Shown: one piece after another, positions 52,754 through 61,930 of the stretch
Layout of the letters: each line of letters opens with the position of its first letter
How positions within the stretch are numbered: the stretch's first letter is position 1
Assembly (NCBI RefSeq): GCF_030409055.1
Contig: NZ_CP116619.1
Span: forward strand, 1,831,628-1,895,627
Origin: Trichocoleus desertorum NBK24
Lineage (GTDB): Bacteria > Cyanobacteriota > Cyanobacteriia > FACHB-46
Length of the DNA stretch: 64,000 nucleotides
Direction: 5' to 3'
Notes under the pieces: generated by a model
The model's input: only the letters and a program-made list of their open reading frames with translations
Database searches by the model: none
Told to the model about the DNA's origin: nothing
Position numbers and translations under genes: made by a program

Positions 52754-53990
52754 CAGTAGATCGCAAATTCATTCCAGAGCGGGTAAGTAGATGGCTGTGA
52801 TGACTGGAAAATGCCGCTCCACTGCCTGGGACAGGAATTCCAGCATTGTCTTGAGGGCAAACAGTTCTCGGTAAACCACTCGCCCTCCTCGTTGTGTCCA
52901 ACTGATAAAGAACCACAGCAAATACACCCAAAGATTGACTAGGACAAACGCTAGAGCGACAAACAGAAAGCGGGTTACAGGATTTTTACTCGTGGTGCGG
53001 ATGCGACACTGGTTCTTGATCCTGTAACTGGTTTCAATGCCAAAACGGTCTCTGTAATGCCGATGGGTCTGGTGCAGGGCAACCTTCACCCGATGCAGCA
53101 CATAGACAGTGTATTGAATCCCATGCTTGCCCTTGAGCCCTTTGTAATAGTTACAAATCACCCGCATCTGACAGTTGACCGAACCATACTGGGGACTGTT
53201 GAGGGTGTAGGGTGTCTGGTAGCTGCGCCGTCCCCTTAGCAGTTGACGGGTTCCTCCAGTTTTGCCCCGAATCACCGCAGGCATCAGGAAGAGAATCTGC
53301 AATGCCTTCAGCCAACGGATGACAGGGAAACTATAGAACCCTCGATCCAAGTAAAGCCGTTTGACTCGGACTCGCAGCGGACTCAACCTTGCGAGCAAAT
53401 AAGTCAGGGTCGCCACTAAGGTTTCTTGACGATGCACTGCATGAATCCCTAGGGTCACACGTTTGTGACGACAGACAACATAGACTGTGGCATAGGCGAA
53501 GAATGAGGTAGTTCCAGCTTTAGCTTGAGAGCGGTAGATGTAGGGAGCCTCCACCTCACTTGGGTTGCCGTAGTAGGGAATTAAGTGTAAATCGATGGCA
53601 ATGCGATGCTGCCTTCTGCAAATCTTGGGTGGAATTCGGCTTTGCAGAGCCGCATTGAGTTGGCTCTCCAGGGTTGCCATCTCATCCAATTTGTCCAAGT
53701 GATAGCGGATACCATTACCACTGGGTGTACCTTGCAAGCGTTGAGCCGTGTGTTCGATGCTATCGCCTCGGCTGGCAGCCCGCAGCAGAATCTCGAATAG
53801 GTCTTGGGGGGTGTATCCGCCTTCCATGTTCAGTGGAACAGACTCGAGTAGACAATCAAGGGCAGCTTCCAGTGTCCCTTCATCGGTCAGAGCGGGAGCA
53901 GGAGATAATGAAGATGGGTAGGTCGTCATGGCTTGATCTAATGCTTTTAGCCTGACCCTACCCCTTTCCTAGAGAATTTGCGATCTACTG
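52754..53990 (-). mobile_element. ISH3-type insertion sequence (1,237 bp)
   Basis: 17-bp perfect inverted repeats CAGTAGATCGCAAATTC (52754-52770 and complement 53974-53990) and a 5-bp target duplication ATCCT (52749-52753; 53991-53995). It interrupts the zinc-ribbon gene. Confidence 0.95.
52769..53929 (-). CDS. ISH3-family transposase (DDE, IS4 superfamily)
   Basis: 386 aa: HRIAIDLHLIPYYGNPSEVE (first Asp), KRLYLDRGFYSFPVIRWLKA (second Asp) and YRDRFGIETSYRIKNQC (Glu, Y-R-E-K-like). Intact, likely active. Confidence 0.92.
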   Translation of the reverse strand: MTTYPSSLSPAPALTDEGTLEAALDCLLESVPLNMEGGYTPQDLFEILLRAASRGDSIEHTAQRLQGTPSGNGIRYHLDKLDEMATLESQLNAALQSRIPPKICRRQHRIAIDLHLIPYYGNPSEVEAPYIYRSQAKAGTTSFFAYATVYVVCRHKRVTLGIHAVHRQETLVATLTYLLARLSPLRVRVKRLYLDRGFYSFPVIRWLKALQILFLMPAVIRGKTGGTRQLLRGRRSYQTPYTLNSPQYGSVNCQMRVICNYYKGLKGKHGIQYTVYVLHRVKVALHQTHRHYRDRFGIETSYRIKNQCRIRTTSKNPVTRFLFVALAFVLVNLWVYLLWFFISWTQRGGRVVYRELFALKTMLEFLSQAVERHFPVITAIYLPALE

Positions 53991-54460
53991 ATCCTAGCCA
54001 TAGTTCAGTGCCTATATAGCATTCCTTAGGTCTAAGTGACTTGATTTGCAGAAGTCTTTGCCATTCTATAGCCCTACCTAAAAGGTCAGTTGGAAAGTTT
54101 TGTGCTTCTCGTCGATAGTATGCAATCACATCATCTATACTCCAGGAACCTGGTGGAAGTAGCTCAAACGAAAGCCTTTTGACGGGAATGTCGTTTTCAT
54201 ACCACCAAATTTCCTCGCCAATCCTATAAGGATCAGGTAAGTCTGTGCGACAAACACCACAGATTGGTTTCAGTTTTAAACTGTGAGGACGGATTCTGTT
54301 TTGCTTTCCACATTTTGGGCAGACCTCAATCGGATACGTTTCTTTAAACGGCATAGGAGTAAACTACTGACCCGCGCTCTAGTGTTTCCTAAATATATTA
54401 GGATTTACCTCCCAAACCTATTAGTAGCGGAGAGATCGGGAACGCAGACTGAGTTCTTGC

Positions 54461-55666
54461 CTAGTGTCTTGCTAGTTGTGGCGATCGCCCTGTTTGACCC
54501 GTCATTAATCGCAGAGCCAAATACTTGAAAGGTCGGAGAGTTCGCATCATCCAAAGACCCAAGCGCCGGATGATTACCAAGGGAATCCAGTTATTTGAAA
54601 AACAGCGATCGAGGAGATCCGTAAAGCCAAGGATCATTAGGTTTTCCAGTTTGCGCCAGCGTTCATAACGTCGTAGCACTTTCAAGTCACCAATGTCTTC
54701 TCCTTTTTGGTGCGCCTGCAACAACACCTGAGCTAATGCCGCCGCATCTCGAATTCCCATATTCAAGCCTTGACCACCTACCGGATGGCAACAGTGAGCC
54801 GCATCCCCCACCAATGCCAAACGCGGTAACGTGTAGCGATCGCTCTGCATCAATTGCACCTGAAACACATAGCGATCGCTCGCCAGGGATAACTTGCCCA
54901 TTTGGTCGCCGTAGCGTCGCGAGAGTTCCGCCAAAAACGACTCATCATCTAGATCAGCCATCGCCTTCGCTTCCGCATGAGGAGCCGTCCAGACAATTTG
55001 GCAACGGTTTTCAGGGAGCGGCAAAATCGCAAACGGGCCACTGGGCCAGAACCGCTCATAGGCAATGCTACCGTGATCTTTTTCCGGCTGAATCACACAA
55101 GTAATACAAGACTGCCAGTACTTCCAGCCACGAGTGCGAATCCCTGCTTGTTGACGAAGAGGCGATCGCGATCCATCCGCCGCCACCAGCAACCGAGTCC
55201 GAATCGTGCGAGTTTCTCCTTCAACTGCCACCTTCAGCTCAACCCCATCCGGTTGATAATGCGCCTGCACGACCTCCGCCGGACACAATTCCGTGATATT
55301 CGGGCTGTTATCCAAACAGTCATACAGCGATCGCATAATGACATGGTGCTCCGCCACATAGCCCAGCGCCTCCGTCCCCAAATCCTCCGGCAGAAACTGC
55401 ACCACATTTGGATGATCCGCATCCGAGAGACGGATCTGGCAAAACGTCGTCACCTTCGGCAAAATCTCCTGCCACAACCCCAAACCTTCAAAAATTTTGC
55501 CCGACAGTAACGTCACCGCATAAGCCTGCCGTCTACTCAACCCCGCCGTCCGAGGTCGCGTCTCAATCAGCGCCACCCGCAACCCTGAATTCCGCAACGC
55601 ACAAGCCAGCAGCGTCCCTACAATGCCGCCACCCGCGATCGCCAAATCATAGTCAAAAGCAACCAT
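54461..55666 (-). CDS. UbiH/COQ6-type FAD-dependent hydroxylase
   Basis: 401 aa. The N-terminal dinucleotide motif AIAGGGIVGTLLACALRNSG, the mid-chain LLVAADGSRSPLRQQAGI (DG motif) and LALVGDAAHCCHPVGGQGLN (GD, FAD ribityl) are those of class A flavin monooxygenases. Ring hydroxylation in quinone-type biosynthesis is the usual role of the family in bacteria; in cyanobacteria, which use plastoquinone and phylloquinone, the actual substrate is unresolved. Confidence 0.9.
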   Translation of the reverse strand: MVAFDYDLAIAGGGIVGTLLACALRNSGLRVALIETRPRTAGLSRRQAYAVTLLSGKIFEGLGLWQEILPKVTTFCQIRLSDADHPNVVQFLPEDLGTEALGYVAEHHVIMRSLYDCLDNSPNITELCPAEVVQAHYQPDGVELKVAVEGETRTIRTRLLVAADGSRSPLRQQAGIRTRGWKYWQSCITCVIQPEKDHGSIAYERFWPSGPFAILPLPENRCQIVWTAPHAEAKAMADLDDESFLAELSRRYGDQMGKLSLASDRYVFQVQLMQSDRYTLPRLALVGDAAHCCHPVGGQGLNMGIRDAAALAQVLLQAHQKGEDIGDLKVLRRYERWRKLENLMILGFTDLLDRCFSNNWIPLVIIRRLGLWMMRTLRPFKYLALRLMTGQTGRSPQLARH

Positions 55667-56073
55667 GCTTAACCGTCTTTAATAAAACAGCCTGAGAAAT
55701 CGTGATTTTTCTTAATTGTTACGCGAACAGGCGAGAGGGGCAAGGCAGAAGAATGAAGGAGGAGGAAAGAAGGATGAAAAGGGTGAGGCTGGGAGATAGG
55801 AGATAGAAGCTAGGGGTCAGAGGCTAAGTGCTAAAAGCCAGAACCAACAACCCAAGACTCGAAACACCCACAGTCAAACTCGTCTGGAGGGGGTCTGGGG
55901 GATGCAGCCGTCCCTCAGCGGGAGTTTGAGGGCAGGTGCCCTCAAGGGTTCGGTTCTTCCCACAAAGAGCCAAACAGTGACCCGCCCCAACCGTTTTCAA
56001 AAATCCTCAGTAGACTCAGGAAAGACCATGAAACTTTACATTTCCTCACTTACCCAGGAGCTACTCCCCTAGC
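55667..56073. other. intergenic region with hairpin repeat copy 2
   Basis: About 407 bp without a gene. A purine-rich stretch (55740-55850, GAAGGAGGAGG and similar) is the complement-like counterpart of the CT-rich tract after repeat copy 1. Repeat copy 2 lies at 55880-55948. The rest leads to egtC. Confidence 0.55.
55880..55948 (-). repeat. GC-rich hairpin repeat, copy 2 (inverted)
   Basis: Reverse complement matches copy 1 at 60 of 69 positions without gaps. In the 8-bp main stem one pair changed from G-C to A-T on both sides (TTGAGGGC / GCCCTCAA), a compensatory change, while two other changes fall in the loop. The second stem has one mismatch. Confidence 0.85.
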
Positions 56074-56862
56074 ATGTGCCGTTTACTAGGCTACTTAGGG
56101 CCATCCATCTCACTCGATCGCCTGCTCAACAAGCCTGAGCACTCACTCATCGTCCAAAGCTACCAGCCCCGCGAAATGACCTCTGGCCTACTCAACGCCG
56201 ATGGTTTTGGCATTGGTTGGTACCACCCCCAGCAAGCAACAAACCCCTTTACTTACAAAAACACCTCACCCATCTGGAACGACCCCAACCTCTCCAGTCT
56301 CAGTCGCTACATCGAGTCAGGTTGTATCCTAGCTAACGTCCGCAGTGCTACCGCAGGGATGGGCGTTGACTTGAGTAATTGCCAACCTTTTCAACAAGAT
56401 TCCATCTTGTTCATGCATAATGGCTTCATCAAAAATTTTCGGCACACACTGCGGAAAGCCATTTGCGATCGCCTAGACGAGAAGTCCCATCAGGTGATTC
56501 AGGGTACGACCGACTCAGAGCATATCTTCGCGCTATTGCTCCATTACTGGCACCAAGCCCCAGAAAAACCTCTAGAAGATGCTCTGCAGCAAACTCTCAT
56601 CGTCCTCTCTGATCTTACAGAGAGACAGCAGTTAGAGTTTTCGGCCAATATTCTGATCAGCGATGGCAAACGGTTGGTTGCTTCTCGCTTTGCCACTCAG
56701 ACCTCGACCCCTTCCCTGTACTGGCTACGGGACGACCCCACGCTTCCCAATGCCGTAGTCGTGGCCTCTGAGCCGCTATTCGCCGGAGATTGGATTACTT
56801 GCCCAGAACGTAGCATTCTGACAGTAGAAGATGACCTCGACATCCAGACTCGCCTCATCTGA
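56074..56862 (+). CDS. egtC: EgtC-like class II glutamine amidotransferase (ergothioneine pathway)
   Basis: 262 aa beginning MCRLLGYLG, so Cys2 becomes the N-terminal nucleophile after Met removal. Other class II motifs: LNADGFGIGWY, LANVRSATAGMG and LFMHNGFIKNF. EgtC removes the gamma-glutamyl group from the sulfoxide intermediate in the five-gene ergothioneine route. It overlaps egtB by 32 bp, and the two are certainly cotranscribed. Confidence 0.9.
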   Translation: MCRLLGYLGPSISLDRLLNKPEHSLIVQSYQPREMTSGLLNADGFGIGWYHPQQATNPFTYKNTSPIWNDPNLSSLSRYIESGCILANVRSATAGMGVDLSNCQPFQQDSILFMHNGFIKNFRHTLRKAICDRLDEKSHQVIQGTTDSEHIFALLLHYWHQAPEKPLEDALQQTLIVLSDLTERQQLEFSANILISDGKRLVASRFATQTSTPSLYWLRDDPTLPNAVVVASEPLFAGDWITCPERSILTVEDDLDIQTRLI

Positions 56863-58156
56863 TCCACAGCTTAGCCAGCTAGAGTTACAGAGGCAGCAAA
56901 TGCAGCAATGGTTGCAAGACTGCCGCGTGGGCACACTCGCTTTATTTCAAAACGTTGACACTGAGACGTTTCGCCAACAAATCCATCCCGAATTTAGTCC
57001 CATTGGTTGGCATTTGGGACACATCGCCTTCAGCGAAGGGCTGTGGATTCTGGAACATTGTGCAGGTCAACCACCCCTATTCCCCCAATACCGACGCCTT
57101 CTTGCTGCAGATGGTTTGCCCAAGGCCGAGCGCTGCAACCTACCTAATTTTGAGGAGATTTGTGAGTATCTAGAAGCAGTCCGAGCCGAAGTACTTCAAT
57201 ACTTACAAATAGCTCCCCTCGACCAACAAGAACGGCTGTGGCACTGGCTGCTACAACACGAAAGCCAACACAGTGAAACTATTAGCTTTCTCCTGCAATT
57301 ACACCGTTGGACTTCTGGTGCAAAACCACAACCCAAGCTACAGCCCCCTCAACTCCAAGCAGCTCCTCGCACTTGGGGCGAAATGATCTGCATTCCTGCT
57401 GGAAGCTTCGAGCAAGGCAACGATTCCCTAGACGCGATCGACAACGAACGCCCAGTGCATCTGGTACATCTCGACACTTACTGGATCGATCGCTACCCTG
57501 TCACGAATGAACAGTACCGCCGATTTATTGCTGCTGGAGGCTATGACCATTCAGAGTGGTGGTCAACAGCAGGTTGGCAGTGGCGACAAACAAACACCAT
57601 TACCCAACCCCTCTATTGGCAAGACGAACCCGCTTGGGCCGATCATCCCGTCTGTGGCGTGAGTTGCCATGAAGCAGAAGCCTACGCACGCTTCATCGGC
57701 AAACGCTTACCCACCGAAGCCGAATGGGAAAAAGCTGCCAGTTGGCATCCCCAAACCCAACAGCGCCAAACCTATCCTTGGGGCGAAATTTTTCCAAGTG
57801 CCGAGCAATGTAACCACGACCATTTGCAAGGTCAAACCACAGCCGTCGATGCTTACCCGTCTGGGCAAAGCCCCTATGGTTGCTACGACATGCTAGGCAA
57901 TGTCTGGGAATGGACTGCTTCTTGGTTTGATGGCTACGACGGGTTTGAATTCTACCCCTATCGCGGCTACTCGCAAGTGTATTTTGATGGGCAGCATCGC
58001 GTTTTGCGGGGCGGCAGTTGGGTCACTCGGCCTTGGGGATTGCGCTCTGCCTTTCGTAACTGGTATGACCCTGGCACCCGACAAATTCTTGCTGGCTTTC
58101 GCTGTGCCCAAGATGTAGAGCCTGCGATCGCGGCCTCAGATGGGCCAGAGGCTTAG
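56831..58156 (+). CDS. egtB: EgtB-like sulfoxide synthase
   Basis: 441 aa. N-terminal DinB-like domain has the three-histidine iron site (GWHLGHIAFSEGLWIL, then HESQHSETISFLL). C-terminal formylglycine-generating-enzyme-like domain: DRYPVTNEQYRRFI, GNVWEWTASWFDGYDGFEFY, VLRGGSWVTRPWGLRSAFR. EgtB links hercynine to gamma-glutamylcysteine or cysteine with O2. egtD (hercynine methyltransferase) is not in the window. An internal ATG near 56891 would give a shorter protein. Confidence 0.9.
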   Translation: MTSTSRLASSDPQLSQLELQRQQMQQWLQDCRVGTLALFQNVDTETFRQQIHPEFSPIGWHLGHIAFSEGLWILEHCAGQPPLFPQYRRLLAADGLPKAERCNLPNFEEICEYLEAVRAEVLQYLQIAPLDQQERLWHWLLQHESQHSETISFLLQLHRWTSGAKPQPKLQPPQLQAAPRTWGEMICIPAGSFEQGNDSLDAIDNERPVHLVHLDTYWIDRYPVTNEQYRRFIAAGGYDHSEWWSTAGWQWRQTNTITQPLYWQDEPAWADHPVCGVSCHEAEAYARFIGKRLPTEAEWEKAASWHPQTQQRQTYPWGEIFPSAEQCNHDHLQGQTTAVDAYPSGQSPYGCYDMLGNVWEWTASWFDGYDGFEFYPYRGYSQVYFDGQHRVLRGGSWVTRPWGLRSAFRNWYDPGTRQILAGFRCAQDVEPAIAASDGPEA

Positions 58157-58261
58157 AATTTTTTGAGCTTTTCTCCAGCAGGCTTAATGGGAGAATACAA
58201 AAGCCAGAATTCAGGAGCCAGAATTCAGCAATCCATCTCGATTAGTTACAAGGGAATAGCA

Positions 58262-59032
58262 ATGTTAGCAAAGCGGATTTTGCCCTGTTTAGATGTCAAA
58301 GCAGGCCGAGTCGTTAAAGGTGTGAACTTTGTAGATTTGCGTGATGCTGGCGATCCAGTAGAGTTAGCGCAAGCCTATAACGAGGCAGGGGCAGATGAGC
58401 TAGTCTTTCTCGACATTACTGCTACCCACGAAGACCGAGGGATTATTTTCGATGTGGTTCACCGCACCGCAGAGCAGGTGTTTATTCCCCTAACTGTCGG
58501 TGGAGGCATCCAAAACTTAGAAACAATTAAAAATTTGTTAAGAGCGGGAGCTGACAAAATCAGCCTAAATTCAGCAGCAGTGCGCGACCCCGATCTGATT
58601 AATCGAGCCCGCGATCGCTTCGGCAGACAGTGCATTGTAATTGCCATTGATGCTCGGCGGCGACAAGATCCTACCAATCCAGGGTGGGATGTATTTGTGC
58701 GGGGTGGGCGAGAAAACACTGGGCTAGACGCGATCGCTTGGGCCAAGGAAGTAGAGGAACGCGGAGCAGGCGAACTCCTAATCACGAGTATGGATGCCGA
58801 TGGCACTCAAGCAGGCTACGACGTAGAGCTAACCCGCACCATCGCTGAGCAGGTACAGATTCCAGTCATTGCCTCAGGCGGAGCGGGTAACTGTGAGCAT
58901 ATCCATACAGTCTTGACCGAAGGCAGGGCAGAAGCGGCTTTGCTGGCCTCTCTACTCCACTATGGGCAGTTGACAGTGAGCCAAATTAAACATCACTTAG
59001 CCGAGCATCAAGTCCCAGTGCGGCTGCTCTAA
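58262..59032 (+). CDS. hisF: imidazole glycerol phosphate synthase cyclase subunit HisF
   Basis: 256-aa (beta/alpha)8 barrel. Start ATG 58262 ([20 protein letters not shown]); the frame is open to 58163 but the upstream residues are not HisF-like. Catalytic Asp residues in CLDVKAGR (Asp11-type) and [14 protein letters not shown] (Asp130-type) are present; phosphate loops VGGGIQ and ASGGAGN too. With HisH it makes the imidazole ring and AICAR in histidine synthesis. hisH is not adjacent. Confidence 0.97.
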   Translation: MLAKRILPCLDVKAGRVVKGVNFVDLRDAGDPVELAQAYNEAGADELVFLDITATHEDRGIIFDVVHRTAEQVFIPLTVGGGIQNLETIKNLLRAGADKISLNSAAVRDPDLINRARDRFGRQCIVIAIDARRRQDPTNPGWDVFVRGGRENTGLDAIAWAKEVEERGAGELLITSMDADGTQAGYDVELTRTIAEQVQIPVIASGGAGNCEHIHTVLTEGRAEAALLASLLHYGQLTVSQIKHHLAEHQVPVRLL

Positions 59033-59187
59033 CCTTTTACCTATCTGAGTTCCAGCTTTTAAGAGTGACAAAATGCAACTCATAGATTGAAACAAAGGTT
59101 AAGGCTAGACTCCTGCCCCCTCCTTTAGAGGCAGAGATATCTTAATGTCTGTTACAATCCGTAAAGATTGCGTTTCGTAAACAACTA

Positions 59188-59535
59188 ATGTTTACTTCTC
59201 TCATTGTTTTAGCTATTTTTGTGGTTGTCACTGCTCTGGTGGTCTGGGCTTTGCGTTTGATGCAAAAAGCCATTGAGCAGCAAGAATTTTCTTTGATGTT
59301 GGCTGGGTGCTTGGTGGCGACCGCAGCAGCGGCAATCATGGGAGTTTGCTTCATGATGAGCGACTACATGGGCTATGTGAGCCAACTCACCCAACGCTCC
59401 TACATAACCCATACTTTTTCTGAGTTGCCGATTTGGGAAATCCAAGTTGAAGAAGCAGCCCAGTTTACAACTTCTCTTCACCAGGAGCCCTTACCGAAGC
59501 GTGCTCCCAAAACCTTTGCAACTGTAAAACCCTAA
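59188..59535 (+). CDS. small membrane protein of unknown function
   Basis: 115 aa with two hydrophobic helices (FTSLIVLAIFVVVTALVVWA; LMLAGCLVATAAAAIMGVCF) and a hydrophilic tail (WEIQVEEAAQFTTSLHQEPL). The start ATG has no clear Shine-Dalgarno sequence. No known family. Confidence 0.6.
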   Translation: MFTSLIVLAIFVVVTALVVWALRLMQKAIEQQEFSLMLAGCLVATAAAAIMGVCFMMSDYMGYVSQLTQRSYITHTFSELPIWEIQVEEAAQFTTSLHQEPLPKRAPKTFATVKP

Positions 59536-59970
59536 ATTGCAGAACCACGCGAACTCAATATCCCTAATAAGTCCTAATAAGTCATTGAGTCTTAACAGTT
59601 TTTGCTAGAAGAGAAAGCTTAAAACTGGATAGAAACTGAAATTTAACGTCAAAAATATACAAACTTACTTAACTTTTCCTAATAGGGTTAGAAACATAGA
59701 GCTATAGCCGCAACTAAGAAAAATAAACCGAGTGTCTTAAGGCTGCATTTTCGTCTCTAGCCATCTGGTTCCATACGGAGTTCAATCTATTCAATCTCTT
59801 GGCATTGTCACAAAGCCAGGTTCGGTGGCAATCCTCAACTTGACGTTGGAAGAATTTAACGTTTAATATTCACGAGTTTATTTGCAGGCTTACCGGGTAT
59901 CTTTGGGAACTTTGGATAAAGTGGATGAGTTGCTCACCCAGATTTTTTGCAGGAGTCTATTAACACCCGT
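59536..59970. other. intergenic region, 435 bp
   Basis: No gene seen. It has a 10-bp tandem repeat CCTAATAAGT (59563-59572, 59573-59582) and AT-rich sequence at 59,640-59,730. The open frame of the REC-GAF gene extends to 59947. Confidence 0.45.
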
Positions 59971-60942
59971 ATGGACAACGCCATCCCTGAACTTGCCATC
60001 CCCGAACTTAATAGTATTAGTCGTCAGTTAATGAGCTTAGAAAAACCTCAAAAACCTAAAATGCTTGTGGTAGATGATGAGCCAGATAACCTGGATTTGC
60101 TCTACCGCACCTTTCGGCGTGATTTTCAAGTACTGCGAGCTGAGAGCGGTGTCCTAGCGTTAGACGTACTTGCCACTGAAGGTGAAGTAGCGGTGATCAT
60201 CTCTGATCAACGGATGCCAGAGATGAAAGGCACTGAGTTTCTCAGCAAAACCGTGCCGCAGTTTCCCAATACCATGCGGATCATCCTCACAGGCTTTACA
60301 GATGTTGAGGACTTGGTAGAAGCCATCAACTCTGGACAGGTGTACAAGTACATCACCAAGCCTTGGGACCCGAATGAACTGAAAGCTGTAGTGCAACGCG
60401 CCGCAGAAACCTATGAGTTGCTAAAGCAACGTACTGAGGAGCTACGGCGGGCACAAGCCCAAACCAATCTGCTTTCGGCGATTGTCCAAGTGGCTCAAAG
60501 CTCTGCCAGTTTAGAAGCTTGTCTGGAACCGATCGCGATCGCCTTTGGCAAAAACTTTTCCGCCCACGGCTGCATTCTCCAACTGGTGGAAGGTAATGCT
60601 TTGGTGGCGACTCAGGGTGTTTATAGTGCCACTGGCGGTCTAGAAAATTGGCTGGATCAAGATCCGTTAGCGAAGGAAGCGATCGCCAGTCAGCAAATGC
60701 AAGTGGCGGTCAATATCCCTACTGACGACTCCTTAGCAAGTGTGGGACACTATCAAGCATCTGGAGTTCAAGCGCATCTCATCGTCCCCATTCCCTACCG
60801 GGGTGAAATCTTAGCCGTACTGTCGCTGCAATGGAAAAAGCCTTGCAAGTTGCGCGAAGATGAGTTGACCCTGATTCACCTATCAGCTCAACAAGTTGCC
60901 TTAGCCTTAACCTGCACTCGCTATTACCAACCCGTGGTTTAA
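59971..60942 (+). CDS. response regulator: receiver plus GAF domain
   Basis: 323 aa from the ATG at 59971 (TTG 59947 is an alternative, closer to an AGGAG; the choice is uncertain). Receiver domain (~residues 30-150): MLVVDDEPDNLDLLYRTFRR, phosphoacceptor Asp in VIISDQRMPEMKG, Thr in RIILTGFT and Lys in YKYITKPWDPNE. A coiled linker and a GAF domain (~170-310) follow. No output or enzymatic domain and no adjacent kinase, so it may act by protein contacts. Confidence 0.88.
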   Translation: MDNAIPELAIPELNSISRQLMSLEKPQKPKMLVVDDEPDNLDLLYRTFRRDFQVLRAESGVLALDVLATEGEVAVIISDQRMPEMKGTEFLSKTVPQFPNTMRIILTGFTDVEDLVEAINSGQVYKYITKPWDPNELKAVVQRAAETYELLKQRTEELRRAQAQTNLLSAIVQVAQSSASLEACLEPIAIAFGKNFSAHGCILQLVEGNALVATQGVYSATGGLENWLDQDPLAKEAIASQQMQVAVNIPTDDSLASVGHYQASGVQAHLIVPIPYRGEILAVLSLQWKKPCKLREDELTLIHLSAQQVALALTCTRYYQPVV

Positions 60943-61145
60943 GGTTCAGGTTGTTCTAAAAATGTACTTTTATGGTTTGAGGTGTAAAGCGCGATCGCCC
61001 CTGACTACACTCTAGAACTAATTACACTCCAGAATAATGGAGTATGCTGTGTGGTGTTTAGGTAGCCAGCTTGCCTCTATTACCCAGCTAGAGTAGTAGG
61101 CTAGTGTAACCGACCTATTTTTGATTCGGTTTCAAAAGTTTGGCA

Positions 61146-61925
61146 ATGACACTTCGCGATCGCACCCCCCCTCTCCTAGAAGATCCCTTCAGTTCATCCG
61201 GAACTGTAGAGTTACAAAACGCGGATCAAGCCGCTCCGATCCAAGCTCTTTTTGACCGGATTGCTCCGATCTATGACCAACTCAATGACTGGTTAAGTTT
61301 GGGGCAGCACCGAATTTGGAAGCAAATGGCAGTCAAATGGAGCAATGCTCAACCCGGAGATACCTGCCTAGACTTATGTTGCGGCAGCGGTGATTTAGCT
61401 CAACGACTCGCGCGGCAAGTCGGCCTTACAGGTCAAGTTTTTGGAGCAGATTTCTCAAAAGCGCAGTTGGCGATCGCTCAGCAGCGGCTAGAAGCCAGTT
61501 CTTGCCCTCCCATCATCACTTGGGTTCAGGCGGACGCATTAAATCTGCCGTTCTCAGAAGCACAGTTTGACGCTGCCACAATGGGCTATGGCCTGCGTAA
61601 CGTCACCGATATTCGGCGCAGCCTAGAGGAATTACACCGGGTGCTCAAGCCAAGATCCAAAGCAGCAATCTTAGACTTTCATCGTCCTGCTAACCAGGAA
61701 TTTCAAGCCTTTCAAGCCTGGTATCTCAACAACATTGTGGTGCCTCTAGCCGAACAATTTAATCTGCGGGAAGAGTATGCCTACCTCAGTCCCAGCCTCG
61801 AAAAGTTCCCAATTGGCTCCGAACAGATGCATCTAGCTCGCCAGGCTGGTTTCTCTGAAGCCACACACTACCCAATTGCCGGGGGTACGATGGGAGTACT
61901 AGTTGTGACAAAAGGATCTGACTAA
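61146..61925 (+). CDS. menG: 2-phytyl-1,4-naphthoquinone methyltransferase (phylloquinone synthesis)
   Basis: 259 aa, UbiE/MenG type: [35 protein letters not shown] (motif I), [14 protein letters not shown] (motif II), and [20 protein letters not shown] then [18 protein letters not shown]. In cyanobacteria this enzyme makes the last methylation of phylloquinone, the photosystem I electron carrier A1. TTG at 61140 is possible; ATG 61146 preferred. The next gene begins 5 bp on. Confidence 0.93.
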   Translation: MTLRDRTPPLLEDPFSSSGTVELQNADQAAPIQALFDRIAPIYDQLNDWLSLGQHRIWKQMAVKWSNAQPGDTCLDLCCGSGDLAQRLARQVGLTGQVFGADFSKAQLAIAQQRLEASSCPPIITWVQADALNLPFSEAQFDAATMGYGLRNVTDIRRSLEELHRVLKPRSKAAILDFHRPANQEFQAFQAWYLNNIVVPLAEQFNLREEYAYLSPSLEKFPIGSEQMHLARQAGFSEATHYPIAGGTMGVLVVTKGSD

Positions 61926-61930
61926 GTACC

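Larger units (their letters stand above)
51411..54354 (-). pseudogene. zinc-ribbon protein gene broken by two insertion sequences
   Basis: Reassembly of 54354-53996, 52753-52604 and 51476-51411 gives one frame of about 190 aa. The N-terminus has CPKCGKQNRIR and CGVCRTDLP, a four-cysteine ribbon (residues ~12-35). The first part ends YIGTELWLG, where an ISH3-type element enters after codon 121. The middle piece restarts YVVFTFSFSHKVVLECPVEG; the IS630 element interrupts it after KKYPKR, and the end would be YVKVVHKGNWLDRVRNALHT. The join at the first IS is exact with one ATCCT copy. At the second it is in frame if both TA copies count as outside the original, or ends early if only one is. As sequenced, only a 135-aa hybrid is read. 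Family unknown. Confidence 0.85.
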
